Source of the DNA: Betaproteobacteria bacterium HGW-Betaproteobacteria-22
GTDB lineage: Bacteria; Pseudomonadota; Gammaproteobacteria; Burkholderiales; Methylophilaceae
Direction: 5' to 3'
NCBI GenBank assembly: GCA_002842285.1
Contig: PHCJ01000006.1
Coordinates: forward strand, 29,260-93,259
DNA length: 64,000 bases
Shown here: piece after piece, positions 18,491 through 26,690 of the stretch
Position numbering within the stretch: the first letter of the stretch is position 1
Layout of the letters: each line of letters starts with the position of its first letter
Program-made: the position numbers and the translations under genes
Notes under the pieces: model-generated
Told to the model about the DNA's origin: nothing
Databases searched by the model: none
The model's input: the letters and a program-made list of their open reading frames with translations, nothing else

Positions 18491-19008
18491 TGGTGATTTG
18501 GTTGATTGGACTTTCAGGGGCTGGCAAAAGCACCCTTGGTCATGAAGTGGCAAAGCAGTTGCGTGATGTCAAGCCTAATACGGTGTTACTCGACGGAGAT
18601 GAGTTGCGCAAGGTATTTGCGCATGATCAGGGGGATGACCCCTATACTGTTCAAGGGCGTCGCATCAACGCTGAAAGGATAGTCGCTTTATGCGAAATGC
18701 TGGATAGCCAAGGTATTCATGTGGTGTGCTGCATATTATCGATTTTTCCAGATATGCGTTTGGAGAATCGAAAACGGTTTAGTCGTTACTTTGAGGTTTT
18801 TATGGATGCGCCAATCGATGTCTTGATGGAGCGAGATGTCAAAGGGATATATGCAGCAGCAAGGCGAGGTGAGGTAACGAATGTAGTGGGTATCGATATT
18901 CCTTATGAGCGTCCGGCTAATCCAGATATGACAATCGACACCTCAAAAGGCGGCGCTGATATTAAGCAACTAGCCTCCATGGTTCTTGAACAAGCGGGGT
19001 TGGTTTGA
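18490..19008 (+). CDS. APS-kinase-like protein, probable cytidine diphosphoramidate kinase (Cj1415 type)
   Basis: A 172-aa P-loop kinase of the CysC fold: Walker A GLSGAGKST at 7-15, DGDELR near residue 36, and GIYAAARRGEVTNVVGIDIP as in the APS-kinase lid region. It could be read as adenylylsulfate kinase, but no sulfate-activation gene (cysD/cysN) is adjacent. Instead the genes that follow are homologues of the other C. jejuni diphosphoramidate enzymes. In C. jejuni, the CysC-like Cj1415 phosphorylates the 3' hydroxyl of cytidine diphosphoramidate. The context-based assignment is inference; the fold is clear. Confidence 0.78.
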   Translation: MVIWLIGLSGAGKSTLGHEVAKQLRDVKPNTVLLDGDELRKVFAHDQGDDPYTVQGRRINAERIVALCEMLDSQGIHVVCCILSIFPDMRLENRKRFSRYFEVFMDAPIDVLMERDVKGIYAAARRGEVTNVVGIDIPYERPANPDMTIDTSKGGADIKQLASMVLEQAGLV

Positions 19009-20354
19009 GTTATACAGGTGCTTATGGTTACGCAGCAGGCGATCTATTGGAAAATAGAAACACCTATTTCTATACAAAATTTAGTGGCCAAGCATTTTTA
19101 ACCGCATGGTATACACAACGTAATCAGGTGAAGGTGGCTGAACAGGAGATTTCTGTAGCATCAGAGAGTGTTCTGGATGCTTCTCCTACAATGCAGATGA
19201 TAGAGGTGTTATACCAGAAACTATCTGCACATCATGTTGGCGATCAGACAATTCGGACATTAAACAAGCTGGTACAGCGCTTTGAGGTGAGCAAGCGGCT
19301 ACATGGACGATACAACGCCAATTGGAGAGCAGTCGATGCAGGGGAATATAAAAGTTGGGTTCGCTATGTTCGATTTGCAGAAGTCTTGAGTTTGGCTTAT
19401 GACAGCACGCATTCACTGTCATATCTAAATGCCTTGCTAAAAATCATGGATACGCTGACTGCGGCACTGGGTCAGTTAGATGTATCGTTGCGTGATCGTG
19501 TGGTAAATCTCACCGTTTGTGAGCGCGACTATGTTGACGCACTTTGGTTAAAGCTGGATAAGCGATTTGAGCAATTAAATACAGATGTTGCGTCAGATGC
19601 AGCCTTGGCGCAGGAAGGGCATCGTACCCCAGTAAGGCTCAAAGGCATTGTTTTGTTGGCGGCGCAAACGGCGCGCTCTCAGGCCTATATTCAAGCATTA
19701 GTAGCTAACGGATTGTATCCGGAAAAAGTTATTTTGCTAGGTGAGACACCTGTGCCGGATGAACGTAATGCACCAGATAAGAGCTGGAATGACATTCTAT
19801 TACCGAATCTTGCTGAAACTATCACGCAAACATGTAATCGAGCCAATATAGAGACAATTCATTGTGGCTCAGTGGATGTGAATTCAGAAGAATGCGCGCG
19901 GTGCATGTTGGATGTAAAGCCTTTGGTTGTCATCTATTCAGGGGTTGGTGGACAGATTGTATCTGAGCAAACCCTGGCATTGAGCCCCAAGTTTCTGCAT
20001 ATGCATTCTGGCTGGCTTCCCCAGTATCGGGGAAGTACGACACTTTATTATGCGTTGCTGAACAAAGATTCGCCAGGCGTCACGGCATTGCTACTTGATC
20101 GCACGATTGACACTGGGCCTGTCATAGCACAGAAACACTATCCTGCGCCATCGTTTGATCTTGATATCGACCGTGTATATGACTCTGCGATACGTGCTAA
20201 TCTCCTGGTAGAGGTTATACGTAATTATGTCAGGTCAGGTGCGTTTTCTGTACTGATGGAACAAAATCCGGAAGATGGTGATGTCTATTATGTGATTCAT
20301 CCTGTCCTTAAGCATCTTGCGATATTATCGTTAAAGAAAGAACATGCATCATGA
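19005..20354 (+). CDS. Formyltransferase-like protein with altered active-site motif
   Basis: A 449-aa protein starting at TTG 19005, overlapping the previous stop (TTGA), and ending in an ATGA overlap with the next gene, so it is coupled on both sides. The N-terminal 200 residues are helical and not recognised. Residues about 212-400 have a formyltransferase Rossmann fold with HMHSGWLPQYRG and GVTALLLDRTIDTGPVIAQ. H334 and D369 align with the catalytic His and Asp of the family, but the canonical Asn is replaced by His (H332). It may formylate, or acylate in another way, an intermediate of the phosphoramidate pathway or the acceptor sugar; the substrate is unknown. C. jejuni has no counterpart that I recall in its set. 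Confidence 0.72.
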   Translation: MSYTGAYGYAAGDLLENRNTYFYTKFSGQAFLTAWYTQRNQVKVAEQEISVASESVLDASPTMQMIEVLYQKLSAHHVGDQTIRTLNKLVQRFEVSKRLHGRYNANWRAVDAGEYKSWVRYVRFAEVLSLAYDSTHSLSYLNALLKIMDTLTAALGQLDVSLRDRVVNLTVCERDYVDALWLKLDKRFEQLNTDVASDAALAQEGHRTPVRLKGIVLLAAQTARSQAYIQALVANGLYPEKVILLGETPVPDERNAPDKSWNDILLPNLAETITQTCNRANIETIHCGSVDVNSEECARCMLDVKPLVVIYSGVGGQIVSEQTLALSPKFLHMHSGWLPQYRGSTTLYYALLNKDSPGVTALLLDRTIDTGPVIAQKHYPAPSFDLDIDRVYDSAIRANLLVEVIRNYVRSGAFSVLMEQNPEDGDVYYVIHPVLKHLAILSLKKEHAS

Positions 20355-22747
20355 GCAAAACGACGGTATCTCAGACGTTCAAATTTGGCACAAAGGCGGA
20401 AACGCTTTTTAACCTTAAAGCGTTGGTAACAGAGGCTCAGGTTCCTGAGATGTATTTCTTTGCACGGGATCAATGGGCAGTAGAAAAGTCAGCTATCCTA
20501 GATGGGATTTATCGGAATTTTGGCAATGTAACTTTGGCTGTGAGATCTAGCGGGTTAAATGAAGATGGTGCCTATAGCTCGATGGCAGGTGCATTTTTAA
20601 GCAATCTGAATGTGCATGGCGAAAATCGTGATGAATTAACTTTGGCCATAGAGCAAGTGTTGCAGTCAATGTCAGGCAATCCACGTGATCAGGTACTAGT
20701 GCAGCCCATGATTCAGGACATTGAAGTAAGCGGTGTAATCATGACGTTTGATATGGTGAATGGTGCGCCATATTTCTGTATCGATTTTGATGATGAAAGT
20801 GGCCGCACAGATGTGGTTACTAGTGGAAACGGTGTTCATAAAAGCCTGTTTGTATATCGAGATGCCGATAGTGGTTTGATTAGATCTCCTAGGGTCGCAC
20901 TGTTCTTAGGCTTGGCTAGAAAGCTTGAGTCTATTTGTAAATGCGCAGCTTTGGACATTGAGTTTGGCATGAATAAGGCAGGGCAACTGTTTCTTTTTCA
21001 GGTCAGACGGATTGCCCTGGCTCGGCATTGGCATCCTGTGACTGAGCGCCGTGTAAAGAGGCAGTTAGCTCATGTTGAAGATTACATCAGAAACTGTTCA
21101 AAACGACGAGATGGCATTTTTGGCGAACGAACGATTCTTGCCATCATGCCAGACTGGAATCCTGCCGAGATTATCGGCACGACACCTAAGCCGCTTGCGG
21201 CATCGCTGTATCGTGAGTTAATTACTAAATCGGTTTGGCATCGCGCACGGGCACACATGGGATATCGGGCGCTCGATTCTGCGGAGCTGATGGTGTTGAT
21301 CAATAGCCACCCTTATATAGATGTCCGCAATAGTTTTAATTCATTCTTACCAGCGAGTATTCCTGAATCTGTAGGTGAGAGACTTGTGAATGCTTGGCTT
21401 GATAGGCTTGAAGCCTTTCCCGAGTTTCATGATAAGGTCGAGTTCGAAATTGTTCCCACGTGCATGGACTTTTGCTTTGTTGAAGACTTCAAGGCACGTT
21501 ATCCAGCATTGCTTAATGATGATGAGTTTGACATCTATCGAAATGCATTAACAACGCTTACGCGTAATTGTTTAGAGAGTCGTCCTGACAATACTTTAGA
21601 TCTGGCATTGAAGTCTACGGAGTATTTGCAGCACTTGGCAGTAGATAAACTCAATGATGAAGGGTATGTTCATCTTGCAAGGGCGGAATTCTTACTGACG
21701 CAATGTCAAAAATTAGGAACCTTCTCTTTTGCTGTAGTTGCTCGTCATGCATTTATTGCTGAGGCGTTATTACGTTCAGCGGTGAGGCGGGGCGCATTGA
21801 GTAATCAGAGGCTGACAGAGTTTAAACGCAGTATCCAGACGATTACAGGTAGCATGCTAGATGAGTACGCACAAGTTTGTAGTGGTCAGTTATCTAGGCT
21901 CTCATTTTTTAATAAATACGGTCACTTGCGTCCAGGAACCTACGAGGTCACTTCGCTACGGTATGATGAACGTGACGACTTGTTTGCTGATGCTATGGAC
22001 CTGCCAATCAATGCATCACGTCCAGAGTTCAGGTTGTCCAATGTAGAAAGTGTCGCTATAGATGCGTTATTGCAGGAAGTTGGCTTTGCGTCTGTGGGGG
22101 CTGAGATGTTGCTGAATTATGCAGAAAAAGCGATTGCAGCGCGAGAGTATGTCAAGTTTGTGTTCACACGAAGCTTGTCTGATGCTCTATCCGAAATAGT
22201 GCGCTGGGGTGAGTCATATGGGCTATCACGAGATGATATTTCTTATTTGGAATGGCCGCAGATACAGAAGAGCCTTAGTCACCCAGTCATGGACGATGTG
22301 GACCGGTATTATCTGGATATTGCTGATGTCTCACGTAGCATGATGTCTGCGGCGCATGCTTTCAGGCTCGGACATATAGTCTATAGTGTTCAGGATCTCT
22401 ATGTTGCAACGCTGAATCGGAGCGTTCCGAACTTTATTGGACTTGGGGCTGCATCTGGCCGAGTCTTTCAGCTTGAGGCAAATACACCGACAACCGTTAA
22501 TATCAAGGATTGTATTATCTGCATTGAAAATGCAGATCCAGGGTTCGATTGGATTTTTACTAAAGCCCCCAAAGCATTGATTACGCGTTATGGAGGGGCA
22601 AATTCTCACATGGCCGTTCGTTGTGCTGAGCTAGGATTGCCGGCAGCCATCGGTTGTGGAGATCAGATATTCCAGCGAATGATTCAGGCTGAAAGTGTAG
22701 AGCTGAATTGTGCAGATAAAGTGTTGAGGCCGCTGTATGTTAGCTAA
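20351..22747 (+). CDS. PEP-synthase-like phosphotransferase, probable L-glutamine kinase (Cj1418 type)
   Basis: A 798-aa protein with the two ends of a PEP synthase/PPDK. The N-terminal ATP-grasp region reads TLAVRSSGLNEDGAYSSMAG (about residue 58) and has FLFQVRRIA near 215. The C-terminal swivelling phosphohistidine domain has GGANSHMAVRCAELGLPAAI with H753. The PEP/pyruvate TIM barrel is absent; a roughly 450-residue middle region replaces it. C. jejuni Cj1418 has this architecture and phosphorylates the amide nitrogen of L-glutamine, the first step to phosphoramidate. The genes on both sides match the rest of that pathway, which supports this over PEP synthase. It overlaps the previous gene by 4 nt and the next by 11 nt. 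Confidence 0.82.
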   Translation: MSKTTVSQTFKFGTKAETLFNLKALVTEAQVPEMYFFARDQWAVEKSAILDGIYRNFGNVTLAVRSSGLNEDGAYSSMAGAFLSNLNVHGENRDELTLAIEQVLQSMSGNPRDQVLVQPMIQDIEVSGVIMTFDMVNGAPYFCIDFDDESGRTDVVTSGNGVHKSLFVYRDADSGLIRSPRVALFLGLARKLESICKCAALDIEFGMNKAGQLFLFQVRRIALARHWHPVTERRVKRQLAHVEDYIRNCSKRRDGIFGERTILAIMPDWNPAEIIGTTPKPLAASLYRELITKSVWHRARAHMGYRALDSAELMVLINSHPYIDVRNSFNSFLPASIPESVGERLVNAWLDRLEAFPEFHDKVEFEIVPTCMDFCFVEDFKARYPALLNDDEFDIYRNALTTLTRNCLESRPDNTLDLALKSTEYLQHLAVDKLNDEGYVHLARAEFLLTQCQKLGTFSFAVVARHAFIAEALLRSAVRRGALSNQRLTEFKRSIQTITGSMLDEYAQVCSGQLSRLSFFNKYGHLRPGTYEVTSLRYDERDDLFADAMDLPINASRPEFRLSNVESVAIDALLQEVGFASVGAEMLLNYAEKAIAAREYVKFVFTRSLSDALSEIVRWGESYGLSRDDISYLEWPQIQKSLSHPVMDDVDRYYLDIADVSRSMMSAAHAFRLGHIVYSVQDLYVATLNRSVPNFIGLGAASGRVFQLEANTPTTVNIKDCIICIENADPGFDWIFTKAPKALITRYGGANSHMAVRCAELGLPAAIGCGDQIFQRMIQAESVELNCADKVLRPLYVS

Positions 22748-23339
22748 TAAGCATCGTATTGGCGTCACCATGCGCGTACAGCAGGCTGAGGGCTACGACG
22801 AGCCACGTGATGCTTTGGCTAACGTTTGGGCGAGTTTCCTCAATACGGCATTGCCAGAGGATATTTGGATGCCTTTGCCAAATTTAGGTGGGAATTCAAT
22901 TCGAGCATACTGTGAAAGTTGGGGAATTGATCGGTTGATACTTTCTGGCGGTGAGGACTTTGGCATATCACCTATACGTGATGAAACCGAGCATCAGCTT
23001 TTGTTATGGGCAGAAGAGCGTGGGATACCAACACTTGGGATATGTCGAGGTATGCAGATGATGGCGGCCTATAAAGGTACTACTCTAAAGCTTGTTGATG
23101 GGCATGTATGTAAACGGCATACATTACAGGGTAGCCTTAAGCATGAGGTAAACAGCTTTCATCGGTATGGTTTGGTTCACTGCCCTCAAGAGTTTGTTGT
23201 AACTGCACAGTCTGAAGATGCAGAGATTGAAGCAATTAGGCATACCATTTTACAATGGGAGGGTTGGATGTGGCATCCAGAGCGAGAAACACCTTTTAGT
23301 CCTACCGATATTGAGCGGTTGAGAGCATTGTTTAAATGA
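22737..23339 (+). CDS. Class I glutamine amidotransferase-like hydrolase (C26), probable gamma-glutamyl-CDP-amidate hydrolase (Cj1417 type)
   Basis: A 200-aa single-domain hydrolase. The nucleophile elbow is GICRGMQMM with C103, and the dyad is completed by H180 and E182 in WHPERE. LILSGGEDFGI (67-77) is the oxyanion-side loop of the peptidase C26 family, which includes gamma-glutamyl-GABA hydrolase PuuD. In C. jejuni the homologue Cj1417 removes the glutamyl group from gamma-glutamyl-CDP-amidate, giving cytidine diphosphoramidate. No synthetase or synthase subunit is adjacent that would need a glutaminase, which fits that role. Start and stop overlap both neighbours. Confidence 0.8.
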   Translation: MLANKHRIGVTMRVQQAEGYDEPRDALANVWASFLNTALPEDIWMPLPNLGGNSIRAYCESWGIDRLILSGGEDFGISPIRDETEHQLLLWAEERGIPTLGICRGMQMMAAYKGTTLKLVDGHVCKRHTLQGSLKHEVNSFHRYGLVHCPQEFVVTAQSEDAEIEAIRHTILQWEGWMWHPERETPFSPTDIERLRALFK

Positions 23340-24058
23340 AAGCTATTATTTTAGCGGCTGGACGCGGTAGCCGCATGAAAGACCTGACTGACCAGAAACC
23401 AAAGTGCCTGGTCGAGTTGCGCGGACATACATTATTAGAGTGGCAGTTGCGTGCATTGCGGGAAGCGGGCATAGATGAGATTGCTATCGTGACTGGTTAT
23501 AAGCAAGCGCTGCTGGCGCCCTATGGTTTAGTTGAGTTTCATAACCCACGCTGGGCTGAAACTAATATGGTTACGTCATTAACAAGCGCTGATCAATGGC
23601 TCAAGAGTGAGCCTTGTATTGTCAGTTATTCTGATATTTTCTATGAAGCATCTGCAGTAAAGTCTTTGATGAATGATAATCATCAGTTGGCTGTGACTTA
23701 TGATCCTGGATGGTTGAAACTTTGGCAGAAACGATTTGATAACCCGTTGGACGATGCAGAAACTTTTAAGTTGAATTCAGACAATACGCTGGCCGAAATC
23801 GGTGAGAAGCCAAAGTCGGTTGATGAAGTGCAAGGGCAATACATGGGGCTTTTACGTTTCACGCCCGAAGGTTGGGAAGAAGTAGGACTAATTCGTGATG
23901 GTTTGACGCAGCTTGAATGCGATCGTATGCATATGACAGGTACTTTGCAAATGGTAATCAAAGCTGGACGTGTTGCAGTTTATGCTATTCCCTATGAACG
24001 TTCATGGGGAGAGGTTGATTCGGCAGATGACCTGAAAATGTATCAGGCACAGGCTTGA
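23336..24058 (+). CDS. Nucleotidyltransferase, probable CTP:phosphoglutamine cytidylyltransferase (Cj1416 type)
   Basis: A 240-aa sugar-nucleotidyltransferase-fold enzyme. The nucleotide-binding signature is LAAGRGSRMKDLTDQKPKCL at residues 6-25. A metal-binding Asp follows in SYSDIFYE, with IGEKPKSVDEVQGQYMGL and SWGEVDSADDL later. It resembles LicC-type phosphocholine cytidylyltransferases. In the C. jejuni pathway Cj1416 joins L-glutamine phosphate to CTP, forming gamma-glutamyl-CDP-amidate. It is the last gene of the overlapping run 18490-24058 (ATGA overlap with the previous gene). A role in CDP-choline-like or other sugar activation is possible if the neighbours are ignored. Confidence 0.8.
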   Translation: MKAIILAAGRGSRMKDLTDQKPKCLVELRGHTLLEWQLRALREAGIDEIAIVTGYKQALLAPYGLVEFHNPRWAETNMVTSLTSADQWLKSEPCIVSYSDIFYEASAVKSLMNDNHQLAVTYDPGWLKLWQKRFDNPLDDAETFKLNSDNTLAEIGEKPKSVDEVQGQYMGLLRFTPEGWEEVGLIRDGLTQLECDRMHMTGTLQMVIKAGRVAVYAIPYERSWGEVDSADDLKMYQAQA

Positions 24059-24239
24059 TACTGGAGACGTCTATGTAGCTGATATTGAGTCTTTATATCG
24101 TATGCTGCCCTAGCATAGTTTTTCATTTATTGATACGTATTGATATGACTTGGTTGGCTGCTTATTTACAAGGTGCTATTGGTCCAGATTGTTGTAGGAT
24201 AAATACTGAAGTAATTTATATTGGAAGCAAGAGGTTATT

Positions 24240-24650
24240 ATGCCATTAGAAGATTGCAGAATTGTTGAACTCCCCAAGATTCATAATCCACAAGGGAATC
24301 TGACTTTTATCGAAAGCGACTCACAAATCCCTTTTGCGATTCAGCGTGTTTACTATGTATATGATGTACCCGGTGGAGCGGAACGCGGAGGGCACGCACA
24401 CAAAGAGCTGCATCAGTTGATTGTTGCTATGTCAGGCAGCTTTGATATCACACTGGATGATGGTAAGGATAAAAAAACATTTCATTTGGCGCGTTCTTAT
24501 TATGGGCTTTATGTGTGTCCAATGATCTGGCGGGAAATCGATAATTTCTCATCAGGTTCGGTATTGATGGTGCTCGCCTCAAACAAGTATACAGAAGAAG
24601 ATTACTACCGTAATTATGATGATTTTATGCGGGCAAGATGGGCGAAGTAA
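24240..24650 (+). CDS. fdtA: dTDP-4-oxo-6-deoxyglucose 3,4-oxoisomerase (FdtA/QdtA, WxcM-like cupin)
   Basis: A 136-aa cupin. The conserved region has VYYVYDVPGG, then ERGGHAHKELHQ, whose His residues are the catalytic/binding ones of FdtA and QdtA, then SGSFDITLDDG and MIWREIDNFSSGSVLMVLAS. It moves the keto group of dTDP-4-keto-6-deoxyglucose from C4 to C3, preparing for amination at C3. Whether the product has the gluco (Qui3N) or galacto (Fuc3N) configuration cannot be told. The aminotransferase starts directly at its stop. RmlA and RmlB, needed for the substrate, are not in the window. Confidence 0.88.
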   Translation: MPLEDCRIVELPKIHNPQGNLTFIESDSQIPFAIQRVYYVYDVPGGAERGGHAHKELHQLIVAMSGSFDITLDDGKDKKTFHLARSYYGLYVCPMIWREIDNFSSGSVLMVLASNKYTEEDYYRNYDDFMRARWAK

Positions 24651-25772
24651 GTGAGTAACGAAATGAAAGAGGCAAATGTCCCATTTTTAGACCTAAAAGC
24701 TGCTTATGGTGAATTGCAGCCTGAGCTGGATGAGGCTGTGCTCAGGGCGAGCCGTTCCGGCTGGTACATTGGCGGCCCAGAAGTTGAAAGCTTTGAAGCT
24801 GATTTTGCTGCTTATACTGAGGCTAAGTATTGTGTCGGTGTCGGTAATGGGTTAGATGCTTTAACGCTTGCATTACGTGCTTTAGATATAGGTGAGGGGG
24901 ATGAAGTGATTGTGCCTTCACACACATTCATTGCCACATGGCTTGCAGTCAGTGCGGTCGGCGCAAAACCTGTTGCTGTAGAACCCGCATTAGGTAGTTA
25001 TAACATTGATGTTGACAGTATAGAGCGTTGCATTACAACGAGTACGAAAGCAATTGTGCCCGTACATTTATACGGTATGCCTGTAGATATCAATCCAATT
25101 TGTGCTCTAGCCAAAAGGTATGGATTAGCAGTAATTGAAGATGCCGCGCAGGCGCATGGTGCGATGGTAGGAGGTAAGAAGGTTGGCAGTCATGGTGATG
25201 CCGTGGCCTGGAGCTTTTACCCTGGTAAGAATCTGGGAGCCTTGGGGGACGGTGGGGCAATCACTACCAACAATGAAACTATCGCTTCCAGAGTACGTGA
25301 ATTAGGAAATTATGGCTCGGCTGTTAAATACTTCAATAATGAGTGTGGCGTTAATAGCCGCCTGGATCCGATTCAGGCGGCCGTACTCTCAATCAAGCTC
25401 AAGTATCTTGATGTGTGGAATAAGCGTCGTCAGAACATTGCTGCAATTTATAGTCAGGCATTGACTGGTTTCGGGGTAGGTTTGCCCAATGCTCCGGAAT
25501 GGGCAGCACCCGTGTGGCATTTATATGTGATTGCAACGCCTGAACGTGATGCATTGCAGTCACGTTTGGCATTGGCGGGCATTCAGACTTTGATTCATTA
25601 TCCAGTACCGCCACATTTGCAAAAAGCCTATCGGCCGCTTGGCCTCAAAGTAGGCAGTCTGCCTGTTGCAGAGCGTTTGGCGAATGAGGTGCTTAGTTTG
25701 CCTATAGGGCCTCAGTTGAGCGCGAGTCATGTTGATTACGTAGTGTCAGTGTTGGCTGGAGCGAGGTTATGA
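24651..25772 (+). CDS. fdtB: dTDP-3-amino-3,6-dideoxyhexose aminotransferase (FdtB/QdtB, DegT/DnrJ/EryC1 family)
   Basis: A 373-aa PLP enzyme of the DegT/DnrJ/EryC1 family. K193 in [17 protein letters not shown] is the PLP Lys, D164 ([10 protein letters not shown]) contacts the PLP nitrogen, and [14 protein letters not shown] holds the phosphate. GTG 24651 abuts the isomerase stop; ATG 24663 is an alternative. With the isomerase it makes dTDP-Qui3N or dTDP-Fuc3N, the substrate expected by the ankyrin-type formyltransferase at 14632. Its last codons (GARL and stop) lie inside a short repeat related to 26593-26636, so the 3' end may have been reshaped by that element. Confidence 0.9.
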   Translation: MSNEMKEANVPFLDLKAAYGELQPELDEAVLRASRSGWYIGGPEVESFEADFAAYTEAKYCVGVGNGLDALTLALRALDIGEGDEVIVPSHTFIATWLAVSAVGAKPVAVEPALGSYNIDVDSIERCITTSTKAIVPVHLYGMPVDINPICALAKRYGLAVIEDAAQAHGAMVGGKKVGSHGDAVAWSFYPGKNLGALGDGGAITTNNETIASRVRELGNYGSAVKYFNNECGVNSRLDPIQAAVLSIKLKYLDVWNKRRQNIAAIYSQALTGFGVGLPNAPEWAAPVWHLYVIATPERDALQSRLALAGIQTLIHYPVPPHLQKAYRPLGLKVGSLPVAERLANEVLSLPIGPQLSASHVDYVVSVLAGARL

Positions 25773-25804
25773 GTACCGCGCAACGTAGCAATTCGCCCGC
25801 GCAG
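25761..25804 (+). repeat. Partial copy of a palindromic-element core
   Basis: A 44-bp stretch starting GCGAGGTTATGAGTACCGCG matches 26593-26636 with about 84% identity by eye. It contains the stop codon of the upstream aminotransferase. No terminal inverted repeats were found around this copy. Confidence 0.65.
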
Positions 25805-25851
25805 GCACTTATTCCGTGAATCCTTAAGTATGAATTTAATGTGAGCATTTT

Positions 25852-26496
25852 ATGCAACTAACTGAAGAAAACACGCCGCCAGACAGGCTTGCACATGAGT
25901 ATTGGAAGCGTTGTGCCAACACATTTCTAGCGACAGACCCGACATACTATGATCGTCAGCAAATTATTCTTGAATCTTTTCTTAGGCGCCTGGATTTGAA
26001 AGATAAGACTGGCTTAGATGTTGGATGCGGAAATGGAAGATTCTCATTCGTGCTTGGCGGGTATCTTAAAAGCGTTTTGGCTTTTGATTTATCTGAAACG
26101 CTGGTAGATCAAGCGAAAGCTGCTGCGATTAGCAATGGATATAAGCATATTACGTTTGAGAGCAGGGATTTAGAGGATGGCTTTCCGGCAGGTCATTACG
26201 ATGTCGTAGCTTGTATGGGTGTCACATCTACGATTGTTGATGAAAATGCTTTCAATCGCCTGCTTTCTTCGCTTTCAGAAGCGGTTCTCAAAGGTGGATA
26301 TTTAATTACTAAAGATTCATTAAATTCTAAGCAAGGCGATTGTCCAATATTAACTGGGCCATATATCACTATTTATAGAGATGAAGCATGGTATGAATTG
26401 GCCATTCAAACTTTGGGTTTTAATCTTTTAAGAAAAGTGAAGCTGGCTGAAACCGAGGGTATAGTTAATTATATTTTCTTGTGGAATAAGATTTAG
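25852..26496 (+). CDS. SAM-dependent class I methyltransferase
   Basis: A 214-aa methyltransferase. The SAM-binding motif I is TGLDVGCGNGRF (residues 53-64). The acidic end of strand beta2 is FDLSETLV, and motif post-I is FESRDLEDGFPAGHYDVVAC. The pattern fits small-molecule or sugar methyltransferases (Methyltransf_11/25-like). The MeOPN locus of C. jejuni also carries predicted methyltransferases (Cj1419 and Cj1420), so O-methylation of the phosphoramidate is one possible role; methylation of the glycan is another. The acceptor cannot be read from sequence. Confidence 0.8.
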   Translation: MQLTEENTPPDRLAHEYWKRCANTFLATDPTYYDRQQIILESFLRRLDLKDKTGLDVGCGNGRFSFVLGGYLKSVLAFDLSETLVDQAKAAAISNGYKHITFESRDLEDGFPAGHYDVVACMGVTSTIVDENAFNRLLSSLSEAVLKGGYLITKDSLNSKQGDCPILTGPYITIYRDEAWYELAIQTLGFNLLRKVKLAETEGIVNYIFLWNKI

Positions 26497-26508
26497 CTGT
26501 ACAGTACA

Positions 26509-26659
26509 TTAAGGAAGTGCTGATTAACTGAGCGAGCGAGATATAGTGCTAGGCGCACGGAACGCAGAAACCGAGATGGTATGGGGTATACAGCGAGGTT
26601 GCGAGTACCGCGCCACGCAGCAATTTGATCGCGCAGCGATTTAATCAACGTTTGCTTAA
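26509..26659. mobile_element. MITE-like element, 151 bp, with 19-bp terminal inverted repeats
   Basis: The left end TTAAGGAAGTGCTGATTAA (26509-26527) is the inverted match (15 of 19) of the right end TTAATCAACGTTTGCTTAA (26641-26659). A heptamer ACATTAA lies at both edges (26506-26512 and 26665-26671), which may be part of a target duplication. It holds no coding capacity. An internal 44-bp core recurs at 25761-25804. It lies between two methyltransferase genes. Confidence 0.6.
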
Positions 26660-26690
26660 CGAATACATTAACGAAATGGGGTTGTATTAA

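Noticed and set aside
18490..19008. Adenylylsulfate kinase for sulfate assimilation (cysC)
   Set aside because: The fold fits, but there is no cysD/cysN/cysH neighbour and the coupled genes point to diphosphoramidate synthesis.
20351..22747. Phosphoenolpyruvate synthase (ppsA)
   Set aside because: The PEP/pyruvate-binding barrel is missing; only the ATP-grasp and phosphohistidine parts are present.
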